From: Pseudomonas nitroreducens
GTDB lineage: Bacteria; Pseudomonadota; Gammaproteobacteria; Pseudomonadales; Pseudomonadaceae
Length of the DNA stretch: 64,000 nt
Assembly (NCBI RefSeq): GCF_024170165.1
Contig: NZ_JALJXP010000003.1
Coordinates: forward strand, 372,001 to 436,000
Reading direction: 5' to 3'
A program made the position numbers and the translations under genes. The notes below the pieces were generated by a model. That model worked only from the letters and a program-made list of their open reading frames with translations. It was not told the DNA's origin and searched no databases. Numbering within the stretch: position 1 is the first letter of the stretch; each line of letters starts with the position of its first letter. Positions 46,753 to 54,916 of this stretch are shown in pieces.

Positions 46753-47235
46753 TCAGGCCTCCCCCACCCGTTGTGCGCGATACGCCGCGAGGCCCCTGGC
46801 TGCCTGCGCACGAATCGCCGCCTGCACCGGCGGTGCCCAGCCGAGCAGGGCGCCCTTGGCACCCAGGGCCTGGCGCGACCACTTCCAGAGATCGAAGCTG
46901 TCCACGTGCTGACAGATCAATCCGTCACGAAAGTGGAAATGTGCCCAGATGTGATTGGTCACTTTCCTACCGGTCTGGGTGAAGGTGTAGGACGCCACCC
47001 AGCGTACCGAACCGCTTTTCTCGTCGGCCTCGACACCTTCGTAGGTCAGCGAGAAATCCTGGGCGCGGGCGGTGAGCATGCGCCACATGTCACCAGCCGC
47101 GGCGCCGCGCAGGTCGGTGAAAACCGGGTCGCTGAACTGCACGTCGGTGCTGTAGCAGGCGGCCATGGCCTCGCCGTCGCGGCGTTGGAAGGCCTGGTAG
47201 AAGCGTTCGATCAGCTGGGCATTGGGGTGGGCCAT
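46753..47235 (-). CDS. SnoaL/NTF2-like protein
   Basis: A 160-aa cone-shaped NTF2-like fold protein. It shows the SnoaL pattern: LIERFYQAFQRRDGEAMAACYSTDVQFSDPVFTDLRG near the start, then VRWVASYTFTQTGRKVTNHIWAHFHFRDGLICQHVDSFDLWKW, and a helical extension at the C-terminus. Such proteins are polyketide-cyclase-like enzymes or ligand binders; the reaction here is unknown. The ATG at 47235 lies 123 bp from the divergent AraC-family regulator, which may control it. Confidence 0.83.
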   Translation of the reverse strand: MAHPNAQLIERFYQAFQRRDGEAMAACYSTDVQFSDPVFTDLRGAAAGDMWRMLTARAQDFSLTYEGVEADEKSGSVRWVASYTFTQTGRKVTNHIWAHFHFRDGLICQHVDSFDLWKWSRQALGAKGALLGWAPPVQAAIRAQAARGLAAYRAQRVGEA

Positions 47236-47358
47236 GGCAGGGCTCGCGTCAGGAGAGATGACGCAGTATCGGGGGTGGATCGACTGGACACGATTGGCAA
47301 TATCGACAACATTATGATCAATAGCGACATCCGCATCGACAGAGAAAAGCGAGACGCC

Positions 47359-48315
47359 ATGTTCAGGATAGCCCTGTTCGTCTGCCCGCAAACCCTGTGT
47401 TCCAGCCTTGGCCTGGCCATGGACAGTTTCCACCTCGCCAACCGCCTGGCCGGCGAGCGACGCTTCGAGGTGCTGCGGGTCAGCGCCGACGGCACGCCGG
47501 TGGCGTTGCCCTTCGGCCGTGTGGAAGTGGAAGGCGGGCTCGACCTCGCCGCCCGCTGCGACCTGCTGCTGATTCCCGCCACCGGTGCGGATATCGACAC
47601 CACCTTCGCTGCCAATCAGCCGCTGCTCGCCTGGTTGCGCCGCGCCCCCGCCAGCGTGCAACTGGGCAGCCTGTGCAGCAGCGCTTTCCTGCTGGCCGAA
47701 GCCGGCGTACTGGACGACCGTCGCGCCACTACGCACTGGGCGCTGGAAGCGGCGTTCCGCGAACGTTACCCCCAGGTCCGGCTGGATATCGATGCGCTGT
47801 GCACCGACGACCAGGGCCGGCTCTGCTCCGGCGGCGCGCAAGCCGGGCTGGACCTGTGCCTGTACCTGATCGAGCGTCATGCCGGCGCGGCACTGGCGCG
47901 CCGTGCGGCGGCGACCCTGGTATTCGAGCACGGGCGCGGCCGCCAGCGGCGCTTCACTCCCCTTTTGCCCGACCCGCTGCCCGCCGGTTCACCGTTGGAG
48001 CCGCTGCTGGCCTGGCTGGAGGACAACTACGCGCAACCCTTCGACCTCGCCAGCCTGGCGCAACGCGTGCACTGTTCCACGCGCACGCTGTTGCGGCGCT
48101 TCCGTGAGCAGGTGGGTATGTCGCCGAACGATTACGTGCAGCGCCTGCGCATCGCTTCGGCACAGGAGGCACTGGGCGATCCGGGGCGTTCGCTGGAACG
48201 CATCGCCAGCGATGTCGGCTATGCCGACCGGGCGAGTTTTGCGCGCTTGTTCAAGCAGGTGTGCGGGGAGACGCCGGGGGCTTTCCGGCAGCGGCTGATG
48301 GGGCGGCAGGCTTAA
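47359..48315 (+). CDS. GATase1-like/AraC-family transcriptional regulator
   Basis: A 318-aa regulator with a DJ-1/PfpI (GATase1-like) sensor domain (about 1-185) and a C-terminal AraC HTH domain (about 215-318). The sensor has the nucleophile elbow LGSLCSSAFLL with C106. The DNA-binding half contains AQRVHCSTRTLLRRFREQVGMSPNDYVQRLRIASAQEAL and the second HTH with VGYADRASFARLFKQVCGETP. Relatives (GlxA/CdhR/ArgR/GbdR type) sense small nitrogen compounds. The ATG at 47359 is divergent from the SnoaL-like gene. The inducer is unknown. Confidence 0.92.
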   Translation: MFRIALFVCPQTLCSSLGLAMDSFHLANRLAGERRFEVLRVSADGTPVALPFGRVEVEGGLDLAARCDLLLIPATGADIDTTFAANQPLLAWLRRAPASVQLGSLCSSAFLLAEAGVLDDRRATTHWALEAAFRERYPQVRLDIDALCTDDQGRLCSGGAQAGLDLCLYLIERHAGAALARRAAATLVFEHGRGRQRRFTPLLPDPLPAGSPLEPLLAWLEDNYAQPFDLASLAQRVHCSTRTLLRRFREQVGMSPNDYVQRLRIASAQEALGDPGRSLERIASDVGYADRASFARLFKQVCGETPGAFRQRLMGRQA

Positions 48316-48340
48316 CGCCAGCCAGAGGATGGGATTGCCG

Positions 48341-48364
48341 CAGGAGCGAGCTTGCTCGCTCCTG
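48341..48364. repeat. REP palindrome between convergent araC-type gene and pcs
   Basis: CAGGAGCGAGC-TT-GCTCGCTCCTG is a perfect 11-bp palindrome of the Pseudomonas REP type, placed between the ends of two convergent genes, where it may act as a transcription end signal. Confidence 0.8.
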
Positions 48365-48373
48365 CGAAGAGCC

Positions 48374-49090
48374 TTAGTTGAACCACTCCATCGCCGTGCG
48401 CCACACGCAGACGCCGACGAAGTAGGCCGACGCCACGAACCACAGGCCGAGCAGCCAGGGTTGATCCACCGGGTGCTGGAGGATCAGCAGCGCGCTGCTG
48501 AGCATCCAGATGAAGGTCACGGCGATGTTCAGCGGCATGAACTGGCGTACGCGGAAGGGGTGCAGGAACTTCATGCGGGTGAGGGTCAGCGCGGCCAGCA
48601 CCAGCACGGTGACGAAGCTCACCCAGGGGTTCAGGTCGAGCACGAAGAAATACACCGCCACCACATTCCACGCGGCCGGGAAGCCGACGAAGTAGTTGTC
48701 CTGGCTCTTCATGTTGACGTTGCAGAAGCAGAACAGCGAGGACACCAGGATCACTCCCACCGCCAGCAGCTCGGTGTGCTCCGGCAGCGGCACGTAACGG
48801 TAGATGAAGATCGCCGGGATGAAGACGTAGGTCAGGTAGTCGATCACCAGGTCCAGGGTCGAGCCATCGAAGTGCGGCAGCACTGCCTTGACGTCGAACT
48901 TGCGCGCCAGGGTGCCGTCCAGGCCGTCCACCAGCAAGGCCGCCCCCAGCCACAGCAGGCAGGCCTGAGGCTTGTTGTCGACCAGCGCGAGGAGCGCAAG
49001 CAGCGCGAGGATTACACCGCTGGAGGTCACCGCGTGGGCGCCCCAGGCCTTGGCTTTGCTGAGGTTCAATGGCGATAGGATCAGGTTCAC
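48374..49090 (-). CDS. pcs: Phosphatidylcholine synthase (Pcs)
   Basis: A 238-aa integral membrane CDP-alcohol phosphotransferase that condenses CDP-diacylglycerol with choline to make phosphatidylcholine directly. The catalytic motif is DGLDGTLARKFDVKAVLPHFDGSTLDLVIDYLTYV at about 65-100 (DG...AR...G...D...D). About eight membrane helices are evident. The GTG start at 49090 has GGAAGAGAG upstream; the length matches the P. aeruginosa enzyme PA3857 as I remember it. The gene sits at the end of the aap transporter block, separated by a 401-bp repeat region. Confidence 0.94.
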   Translation of the reverse strand: MNLILSPLNLSKAKAWGAHAVTSSGVILALLALLALVDNKPQACLLWLGAALLVDGLDGTLARKFDVKAVLPHFDGSTLDLVIDYLTYVFIPAIFIYRYVPLPEHTELLAVGVILVSSLFCFCNVNMKSQDNYFVGFPAAWNVVAVYFFVLDLNPWVSFVTVLVLAALTLTRMKFLHPFRVRQFMPLNIAVTFIWMLSSALLILQHPVDQPWLLGLWFVASAYFVGVCVWRTAMEWFN

Positions 49091-49491
49091 TTCGGCTCTC
49101 TTCCTTTGGACGGCGGATGCAGGGGAGCTACCTGAAACGGTAGTCCATCCCTGACAAACCACTGCACATGGGAACACCGATCCGACGGCCGAGTTCAGCC
49201 GGTTTGTCGAGAGTCGCACCTTGCTGCGGTGGAGCCGCCAGCATACGCCGTTGCGGCGTGGGCTTGCCATCGGAGGGGATGAGCGTTGCAGATACGATTC
49301 TGTCTGCGTGCACGAGCTGCCCTCTCCCTAACCCTCTCCCTGAAGGGAGAGGGGACTGTCCGTGCGAAGCGAAACTCACCCCCTCGCCGGAAAGATTCGA
49401 GCTATCAGGGCTCCCCCACTCTCCCCGCTCACACCGAACGGCTCCCTCTCCCTTCAGGGAGAGGGCTGGGGAGAGGGTTCCTGTTCCGAAG
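49091..49491. other. Intergenic repeat region between pcs and aapP
   Basis: No gene. It holds the promoter region of pcs and the end of the aap operon. Near-identical 34-bp hairpin-forming units lie at 49320-49353 and, inverted, at 49444-49477 (see repeat entry). The intervening 90 bp and the flanks show nothing further. Confidence 0.75.
49320..49477. repeat. Inverted pair of 34-bp purine/pyrimidine repeats
   Basis: The unit at 49320-49353 (starting CCCTCTCCCTAACCCTCTCC) and its inverted copy at 49444-49477 match at about 32 of 34 positions. Each unit also contains its own hairpin, CCCTCTCCCTGAAGGGAGAGGG-like. Together they bracket 90 bp. The unit is a widespread intergenic repeat type in proteobacteria. 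It could act as terminator for aapP and/or represents a small non-autonomous mobile element. Confidence 0.75.
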
Positions 49492-50268
49492 TCAATGCAG
49501 GATCTGACTGAGGAACAGCTTGGTGCGGTCCGACTGGGGGTTGTCGAAGAACTGGTCCGGCGGCGCCTGCTCGACGATCTCGCCCTTGTCCATGAAGATC
49601 ACCCGGTTCGCCACGGTGCGCGCAAAGCCCATCTCGTGGGTCACGCAGAGCATGGTCATGCCGCTCTGCGCCAGGCCGATCATGGTGTCGAGCACTTCCT
49701 TGACCATTTCCGGATCGAGCGCCGAGGTGGGTTCGTCGAACAGCATGATCTTCGGCTTCATGCACAGCGCGCGGGCGATCGCTACGCGCTGCTGCTGGCC
49801 GCCGGAGAGCTGGCCGGGGAACTTGTTGGCCTGCTCCGGAATGCGCACGCGCTCCAGGTAATGCATGGCGACTTCCTCGGCCTGGCGCTTGGGCATCTTG
49901 CGCACCCACATCGGCGCCAGGATGCAGTTCTGCAGCACGGTCAGGTGCGGGAACAGATTGAAGTGCTGGAACACCATCCCGACTTCGCTGCGGATCGCCT
50001 CGATCTGCTTGAGGTCGTTGGTCAACTCGGTGCCGTCGACCACGATGCTGCCCTGCTGGTGTTCCTCCAGGCGGTTGATGCAGCGGATGGTCGTGGACTT
50101 GCCCGAGCCGGACGGCCCGCAGAGGACGATGCGCTCGCCCTGCTTGACCTCCAGGTTGATGTCCTTGAGCACGTGGAACTGGCCGTACCACTTGTTCACG
50201 CCCTTCATGGTGATCATCACATGATCGCCGACGGCCGGCTGTGCGGTCTTTTGGGTGGCTTCAGACAT
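49492..50268 (-). CDS. aapP: General L-amino acid ABC transporter ATPase AapP
   Basis: A 258-aa ATPase of the aapJQMP (bztABCD) HAAT-type importer. Walker A is GPSGSGKST (51-59), the signature is [15 protein letters not shown], and Walker B is [14 protein letters not shown]. The Q-loop sequence [11 protein letters not shown] is the type typical for polar amino acid importers. The ATG at 50268 lies 12 nt after the aapM stop, last of the four-gene operon. It energises uptake of a broad range of L-amino acids, including Glu and Asp in related systems. Confidence 0.95.
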   Translation of the reverse strand: MSEATQKTAQPAVGDHVMITMKGVNKWYGQFHVLKDINLEVKQGERIVLCGPSGSGKSTTIRCINRLEEHQQGSIVVDGTELTNDLKQIEAIRSEVGMVFQHFNLFPHLTVLQNCILAPMWVRKMPKRQAEEVAMHYLERVRIPEQANKFPGQLSGGQQQRVAIARALCMKPKIMLFDEPTSALDPEMVKEVLDTMIGLAQSGMTMLCVTHEMGFARTVANRVIFMDKGEIVEQAPPDQFFDNPQSDRTKLFLSQILH

Positions 50269-50280
50269 GACGATTCACTC

Positions 50281-51378
50281 CTAACGCTTGTGGCCGGTGT
50301 CCAGCTTGTGCTCCAGGTGCATGGAGTAGCGGGACATGCCGAAACAGAAGATCCAGTAGACGACCGCGGCGAACACATAGCCTTCGGTGGCCATGCCCAG
50401 CCAGGCCGGGTCCGCGGTGGCGCGCTTGATGCTGTTGAGGAAGTCGAACAGGCCGATGATGATCACCAGGCTGGTGTCCTTGAACAGCGCGATGAAGGTG
50501 TTGACGATGCCGGGGATGACCAGTTTGAGCGCCTGCGGCAGGATCACCAGGCCCATGGTCCGCCAGTAGCCCAGGCCCATGGCGGCCGCGGCTTCGTACT
50601 GGCCCTTGGGAATGGCCTGCATGCCGCCGCGAACCACTTCGGCGATATAGGCAGCCTCGAACAGCACCACCATCACCATCGCCCGCAGCAGCTTGTCCAG
50701 GTTCATCCCCTCGGGCAGGAACAGCGGCAGCATCACCGAGGACATGAACAGCACGGTGATCAGCGGCACGCCGCGCCAGAACTCGATGGTGGTGACGCAG
50801 ATGACCTTGATCGCCGGCATCTTCGAACGCCGCCCGAGCGCCAGCAGGATGCCCAGCGGCATCGCCCCGCAGATGCCGACCGCGGCGATCACCACGGTGA
50901 GCATCAGCCCGCCCCAGGCGCTGGTCGGCACGCTTTCCAGGCCGAGGAAACCACCGTGCAGCAGCCAGTAGGCCACGATCGGCAGCGCCACGAGGAAGCC
51001 CAGGCCGTACTTCACCTTGTAGGCGAAGCGCTTGAGGAACAGCGGCGCCGCGCCGAACACCACGAACAGCACGGTGAGGTCCACCCGCCAGCGCAGTTCC
51101 TCGGGGTAGAAGCCGTACATGAACTGGCCGAAGCGCGAACCGATGAACACCCAGCAGGCGCCCTCGCGGGAGCAATCGGCACGGGTGGCGCCGGTCCAGT
51201 CGGCCTTGATGATCGCCCACTCCAGCAGCGGCGGCAGGATCAGCCAGACCAGGTAGAGGCCGACCAGCGTCAGCAGGGTGTTGAACCAGCTGGAGAACAG
51301 GTTGCCACGCAGCCAGGCGAGCACACCGACACTGCGCGCGGGCGGCGGCAGGTCGGGCTTGAAGGTATGAGTTGTCAT
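50281..51378 (-). CDS. aapM: General L-amino acid ABC transporter permease AapM
   Basis: A 365-aa inner-membrane permease with a long N-terminal extension typical of AapM. The EAA-type loop is GGMQAIPKGQYEAAAAMGLGYWRTMGLVILPQAL, the site of contact with AapP. About eight membrane helices are evident. The start at 51378 follows GAGGACTGCC, 10 nt after the aapQ stop, so aapQ-aapM-aapP form one transcript. It pairs with AapQ as heterodimer. Confidence 0.94.
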   Translation of the reverse strand: MTTHTFKPDLPPPARSVGVLAWLRGNLFSSWFNTLLTLVGLYLVWLILPPLLEWAIIKADWTGATRADCSREGACWVFIGSRFGQFMYGFYPEELRWRVDLTVLFVVFGAAPLFLKRFAYKVKYGLGFLVALPIVAYWLLHGGFLGLESVPTSAWGGLMLTVVIAAVGICGAMPLGILLALGRRSKMPAIKVICVTTIEFWRGVPLITVLFMSSVMLPLFLPEGMNLDKLLRAMVMVVLFEAAYIAEVVRGGMQAIPKGQYEAAAAMGLGYWRTMGLVILPQALKLVIPGIVNTFIALFKDTSLVIIIGLFDFLNSIKRATADPAWLGMATEGYVFAAVVYWIFCFGMSRYSMHLEHKLDTGHKR

Positions 51379-51388
51379 GGCAGTCCTC

Positions 51389-52573
51389 TCACCGCTCGAC
51401 CAGCGCGATGTGCTTGTTGTACCAGTTCATCAGCAGCGAAATGCTGATGCTGATGGCCAGGTACACGCTCATGGTGATGGCCATGGTCTCGATGGCCTGG
51501 CCGGTCTGGTTGAGCACCGTGCCGGCGAACAGCGAGACCATGTCCGGGTAGCCGATGGCGGCGGCCAGCGAGGAGTTCTTCGCCAGGTTCAGGTACTGGC
51601 TGGTGAGCGGCGGAATGATTACCCGCAGCGCCTGCGGGATGATCACCAGCCGCAGCGTCTGCCCCGGGCGCAGGCCCAGGGACCCGGCAGCCTCGGTCTG
51701 GCCGTGGCTGACCGCCTGGATGCCGGCGCGCACCGTCTCGCCGATGAAGGCGGCGGTGTAGACCGACAGCGCGAGCACGATGGACACCAGCTCCGGGATC
51801 ACCACCCAGCCGCCGCGGAAGTTGAAGCCCTGCAGCACCGGCACGTCCCAGTGGAACGGCGCACCGGCCACCAGCGACACCAGGCCCGGTAGCACGATCA
51901 GCAACGCCAGGCCGCTGAGGAACACCGGGAAGGCCTTGCCGGTGGCATGGCGGCGGGCCTTGGCCCACTTCCAGATCACCGCCCAGCCGACGAGCGCCAG
52001 GATCACCGCGACGATGAACGGGCCGAGGCCGTCCGCGGCGAGCGGCGCAGGCATCTGCAGGCCGCGGTTGTTGATGAAGAACAGGTCGCCGAAGCTGATG
52101 CTCTGCCGCGGGTTCGGCAGCGGGCCGAGCACCGCGAAGTACCAGAAGAAGATCTGCAGCAGCGGCGGGATATTGCGGAAGGTCTCGATGTACAGGGTCG
52201 CCAGCTTGCGGATCAGCCAGTTGGGCGACAGCCGCGCCACACCGAGGATGAAGCCCAGGATGGTGGCAAAGACGATGCCGATCACCGTGACCAGCAGCGT
52301 GTTCAGCAGGCCGACCATGAACACCCGTCCGTAGGTGTCGCTTTCGCTGTAGTCGATCAGGTGCTGGGAGATGCCGAAGCCGGCACTGTGGTCGAGGAAG
52401 CCGAAACCGGACTGGATGCCGCGGTGGGCGAGGTTGGTCTGGGTGTTGTCGAAGAGGAACCAGCCGACCGCCACGACGAAGATGACGGCGATGATCTGGA
52501 ATGCCCAGCCGCGCACGACGGGATCGTTGAGCGATGCCCCCCGCGGACGCTGGGCCTTGACGGAATTCTGCAT
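51389..52573 (-). CDS. aapQ: General L-amino acid ABC transporter permease AapQ
   Basis: A 394-aa permease partner of AapM. Membrane segments begin around residue 25 (GWAFQIIAVIFVVAVGWFLF), and the EAA loop is RAGIQAVSHGQTEAAGSLGLRPGQTLRLVIIPQALRVI. The large insertion between the first helices (about residues 100-200) is the AapQ/BztB hallmark. The ATG at 52573 has GAGAGGG upstream. It follows aapJ after a 116-bp gap containing a hairpin. Confidence 0.94.
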   Translation of the reverse strand: MQNSVKAQRPRGASLNDPVVRGWAFQIIAVIFVVAVGWFLFDNTQTNLAHRGIQSGFGFLDHSAGFGISQHLIDYSESDTYGRVFMVGLLNTLLVTVIGIVFATILGFILGVARLSPNWLIRKLATLYIETFRNIPPLLQIFFWYFAVLGPLPNPRQSISFGDLFFINNRGLQMPAPLAADGLGPFIVAVILALVGWAVIWKWAKARRHATGKAFPVFLSGLALLIVLPGLVSLVAGAPFHWDVPVLQGFNFRGGWVVIPELVSIVLALSVYTAAFIGETVRAGIQAVSHGQTEAAGSLGLRPGQTLRLVIIPQALRVIIPPLTSQYLNLAKNSSLAAAIGYPDMVSLFAGTVLNQTGQAIETMAITMSVYLAISISISLLMNWYNKHIALVER

Positions 52574-52653
52574 GTAAGCCCTCTCGGAAGCACGCCAGGC
52601 GACCACGGGCCAAGCCCGCGACCGCCCGGAGGCTTCACGTCGTTCGAAACACT

Positions 52654-52678
52654 CCGGCGCCCACACTCCGGGCGCCGG
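52654..52678 (-). promoter_or_regulatory. Hairpin between aapJ and aapQ
   Basis: CCGGCGCCC, loop ACACTCC, GGGCGCCGG: a perfect 9-bp stem located 12 nt after the aapJ stop with no T-run. Hairpins at this point commonly limit transcription of the permease genes or stabilise the binding-protein mRNA, giving excess AapJ over AapQMP. The structure is seen; the role is inferred. Confidence 0.65.
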
Positions 52679-52689
52679 AACGGGTCAGG

Positions 52690-53718
52690 TCAGCGCACCG
52701 GCGGTGCGTACTGCAGACCACCCTTGTTCCACTGGGCGTTGAGGCCACGCTTGATCTTCAGGTCGCTGGCGTCGCCGACGTTGCGATCGAAGATCTCGCC
52801 GTAGTTACCCACTTGCTTGACGATCTGTACCGCCCAGTCCTTGGGCAGCTTGAGGTCCTTGCCATAGTCACCCTCGGCGCCGAGCAGACGCGCGACATCC
52901 GGGTTCTTGGTGCTCTTGGCCTGTTCCTCGACGTTCTTCGAGTTGATGCCCAGCTCCTCGGCGTTGAGCATCGCGAAGAGCGTCCAGCGGGCGATGTCGA
53001 ACCACTCCTCGTCACCCTGGCGCACGGCCGGGCCGAGGGGCTCCTTGGAGATCACCTCGGGCAGCACCACGTAGTCATCCGGCGCCGCCAGCTTGATGCG
53101 CTGGGCATAGAGCTGCGACTGGTCGGAGGTCAGCACGTCGCAACGGCCGGACTCCAGCGACTTGGCGCTCTCGTCGGAGGTGTCGTAGGTGATGGGGGTG
53201 TATTTGAGATTGTTGGAGCGGAAGTAGTCGGACAGGTTGAGCTCAGTGGTGGTGCCGGCCTGGATGCACACGGTGGCGCCGTCGAGTTCCTTGGCGCTGG
53301 AAACGCCGAGCTTCTTGTTCACCAGGAAGCCCTGGCCGTCGTAATAGGTCACGCCGACGAAGTTCAGGCCCATCGCGCTGTCGCGGGAGCTGGTCCAGGT
53401 GGTGTTGCGCGAGAGGATGTCGATCTCGCCGGACTGCAGCGCGGTGAAGCGCTCCTTGGCGGTCAGCGGGCTGTACTTGACCTTGCTCGCGTCGCCGAAC
53501 ACGGCCGCCGCCACGGCGCGGCAGACGTCCACGTCGATGCCCTTGTACTGGCCCTTGGCGTCGGCATACGAGAAGCCCGGAAGACCGTCACTGATACCGC
53601 ACTGCACGTAGCCTTTCTTCTTCACAGCATCCAGGGTGGCGCCAGCGTGCGCGAGGCCACTGATGCCGAACACGGCGGCGGTGGTCAGCACTGCCAGGGT
53701 GGATTTCACCATCTTCAT
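52690..53718 (-). CDS. aapJ: General L-amino acid-binding protein AapJ
   Basis: A 342-aa periplasmic solute-binding protein, first gene of aapJQMP. The signal peptide ends at about AHA (residue 24, SGLAHAGATLDAVKKKG). Family blocks include YVQCGISDGLPGFSYADAKGQYKGIDVDVCRAVAAAVFGD, FTALQSGEIDILSRNTTWTSSRD and the C-terminal LPKDWAVQIVKQVGNYGEIFDRNVG. It captures L-amino acids and delivers them to AapQM. The ATG at 53718 has GGAGAAG upstream. Length and order are normal. Confidence 0.95.
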   Translation of the reverse strand: MKMVKSTLAVLTTAAVFGISGLAHAGATLDAVKKKGYVQCGISDGLPGFSYADAKGQYKGIDVDVCRAVAAAVFGDASKVKYSPLTAKERFTALQSGEIDILSRNTTWTSSRDSAMGLNFVGVTYYDGQGFLVNKKLGVSSAKELDGATVCIQAGTTTELNLSDYFRSNNLKYTPITYDTSDESAKSLESGRCDVLTSDQSQLYAQRIKLAAPDDYVVLPEVISKEPLGPAVRQGDEEWFDIARWTLFAMLNAEELGINSKNVEEQAKSTKNPDVARLLGAEGDYGKDLKLPKDWAVQIVKQVGNYGEIFDRNVGDASDLKIKRGLNAQWNKGGLQYAPPVR

Positions 53719-54231
53719 CGATCTTCTCCGTTGCTTTTTTAGTGTTTTGGAGTCCCGGTTCCACCGCCGTACCCTCGTGAGGCACCAGCAAGACAACAAA
53801 CGGGATGGAGACCTGAAGGTGAGTCTAGACGGCCTGCGAAAATTCCTTCGGCAAGCCGCGAACACACCTTCGAGCGCGCAGGTCTTGCGCGCTGGAACGG
53901 GTCATCAAGGGATCATTGCGTGAAGGCGAAGGCCCACCGCGCCGGCTGTTGACCGCAGCCGGCGCGGCGGGCCCTGAAGCAGCCCAAGGCTGTCGCGGCG
54001 CCACTTCCGGTACAGCTTTCCGGATGGGGTCGGTAGAGTGTTACCGGAAGTGGGGCCGCACAGCCTGACCGTAGTGGTAGCAAGGGACGTACCAGCCTAG
54101 GACCGTTCATGCAATTTCGTGCAGTCAAGTCCCACAACTTATGGCCATGCGACATCTTCTTGCATCGCCCCTCCACCCTATCTCCCACGCGGCGCCCCTT
54201 CCTAGAGCGCCTGCCCCATCCTGGAGCCCCC
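53719..54231. other. Divergent intergenic region between aapJ and the esterase gene
   Basis: No gene. It should hold the aapJ promoter (minus strand) and the esterase promoter (plus strand). No convincing -35/-10 pair was seen. A prominent feature is the 12-bp inverted repeat at 54001-54053 (listed separately). Confidence 0.7.
54001..54053. promoter_or_regulatory. 12-bp perfect inverted repeat
   Basis: CCACTTCCGGTA (54001-54012) and TACCGGAAGTGG (54042-54053) are exact inverted copies separated by 29 bp. It lies about 180 bp upstream of the esterase ATG and about 280 bp upstream of aapJ. It may be an operator or an RNA stem. Which regulator binds, if any, is unknown. Confidence 0.5.
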
Positions 54232-54885
54232 ATGACCCAGCCCCTGATCCTCGAACCCAGCCAGAGCGTCGACTCCTGCGTCATTTGGTTGCACGGCCTG
54301 GGCGCCGACCGTTACGACTTCGAGCCGGTAGCACAGATGCTGCAGCGCAGCTTCACCTCGACGCGCTTCATCCTGCCCCAGGCACCGACCCGCCCGGTCA
54401 CCGTGTTCAACGGCATGCCCGCGCCCAGCTGGTACGACATCCTCGCCATGGCTCCGGCCCGCGCCATCGACGACGCGCAACTGGAAGCCGCGGCCGACAG
54501 CGTGATCGCGCTGATCCAGGGGCAGATCGACCAGGGCGTCGCCGCCAGACGCATCATCCTCGCCGGCTTCTCCCAGGGCGGCGCCGTGGTGCTGCACACC
54601 GGTTACCTGCGCTGGGACGGCGAACTGGGCGGGGTCATGGCCCTTTCCACCTATGGCCCGACATTCAGTGACGACATGAAGCTGCCCGCTACAAAAAGAC
54701 AACTGTCCGCCCTCTGCCTGCATGGCACTTTCGATGATGTGGTGACGCCGGCCATGGGCCGCGCCGCCTACGACTTCCTGCAGGCCAACGAGGTGCCCGC
54801 CCAGTGGCGCACCTACCCGATGAGCCACGAAGTGAGCAACGAGGAACTTGGCGATATCGGCGCCTGGCTGCGGGAGCGCCTGTGA
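54232..54885 (+). CDS. Carboxylesterase / phospholipase (P. fluorescens esterase II type)
   Basis: A 217-aa alpha/beta-hydrolase of the carboxylesterase II / acyl-protein thioesterase family. The catalytic triad is S114 (GFSQGG), D168 and H199, the same residue numbers as in the characterised P. fluorescens carboxylesterase II. HGLGADRYDFEPVA near the N-terminus forms the oxyanion-hole region. It hydrolyses short acyl esters or lysophospholipids. The ATG at 54232 follows CTGGAG. The gene is 31 bp before the acyl-CoA synthetase gene and is probably co-transcribed, matching PA3859-PA3860 in PAO1 as I remember. Confidence 0.94.
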   Translation: MTQPLILEPSQSVDSCVIWLHGLGADRYDFEPVAQMLQRSFTSTRFILPQAPTRPVTVFNGMPAPSWYDILAMAPARAIDDAQLEAAADSVIALIQGQIDQGVAARRIILAGFSQGGAVVLHTGYLRWDGELGGVMALSTYGPTFSDDMKLPATKRQLSALCLHGTFDDVVTPAMGRAAYDFLQANEVPAQWRTYPMSHEVSNEELGDIGAWLRERL

Positions 54886-54916
54886 TCCCCTGACCCTGCG
54901 GAGAACAAGAAGAAGC

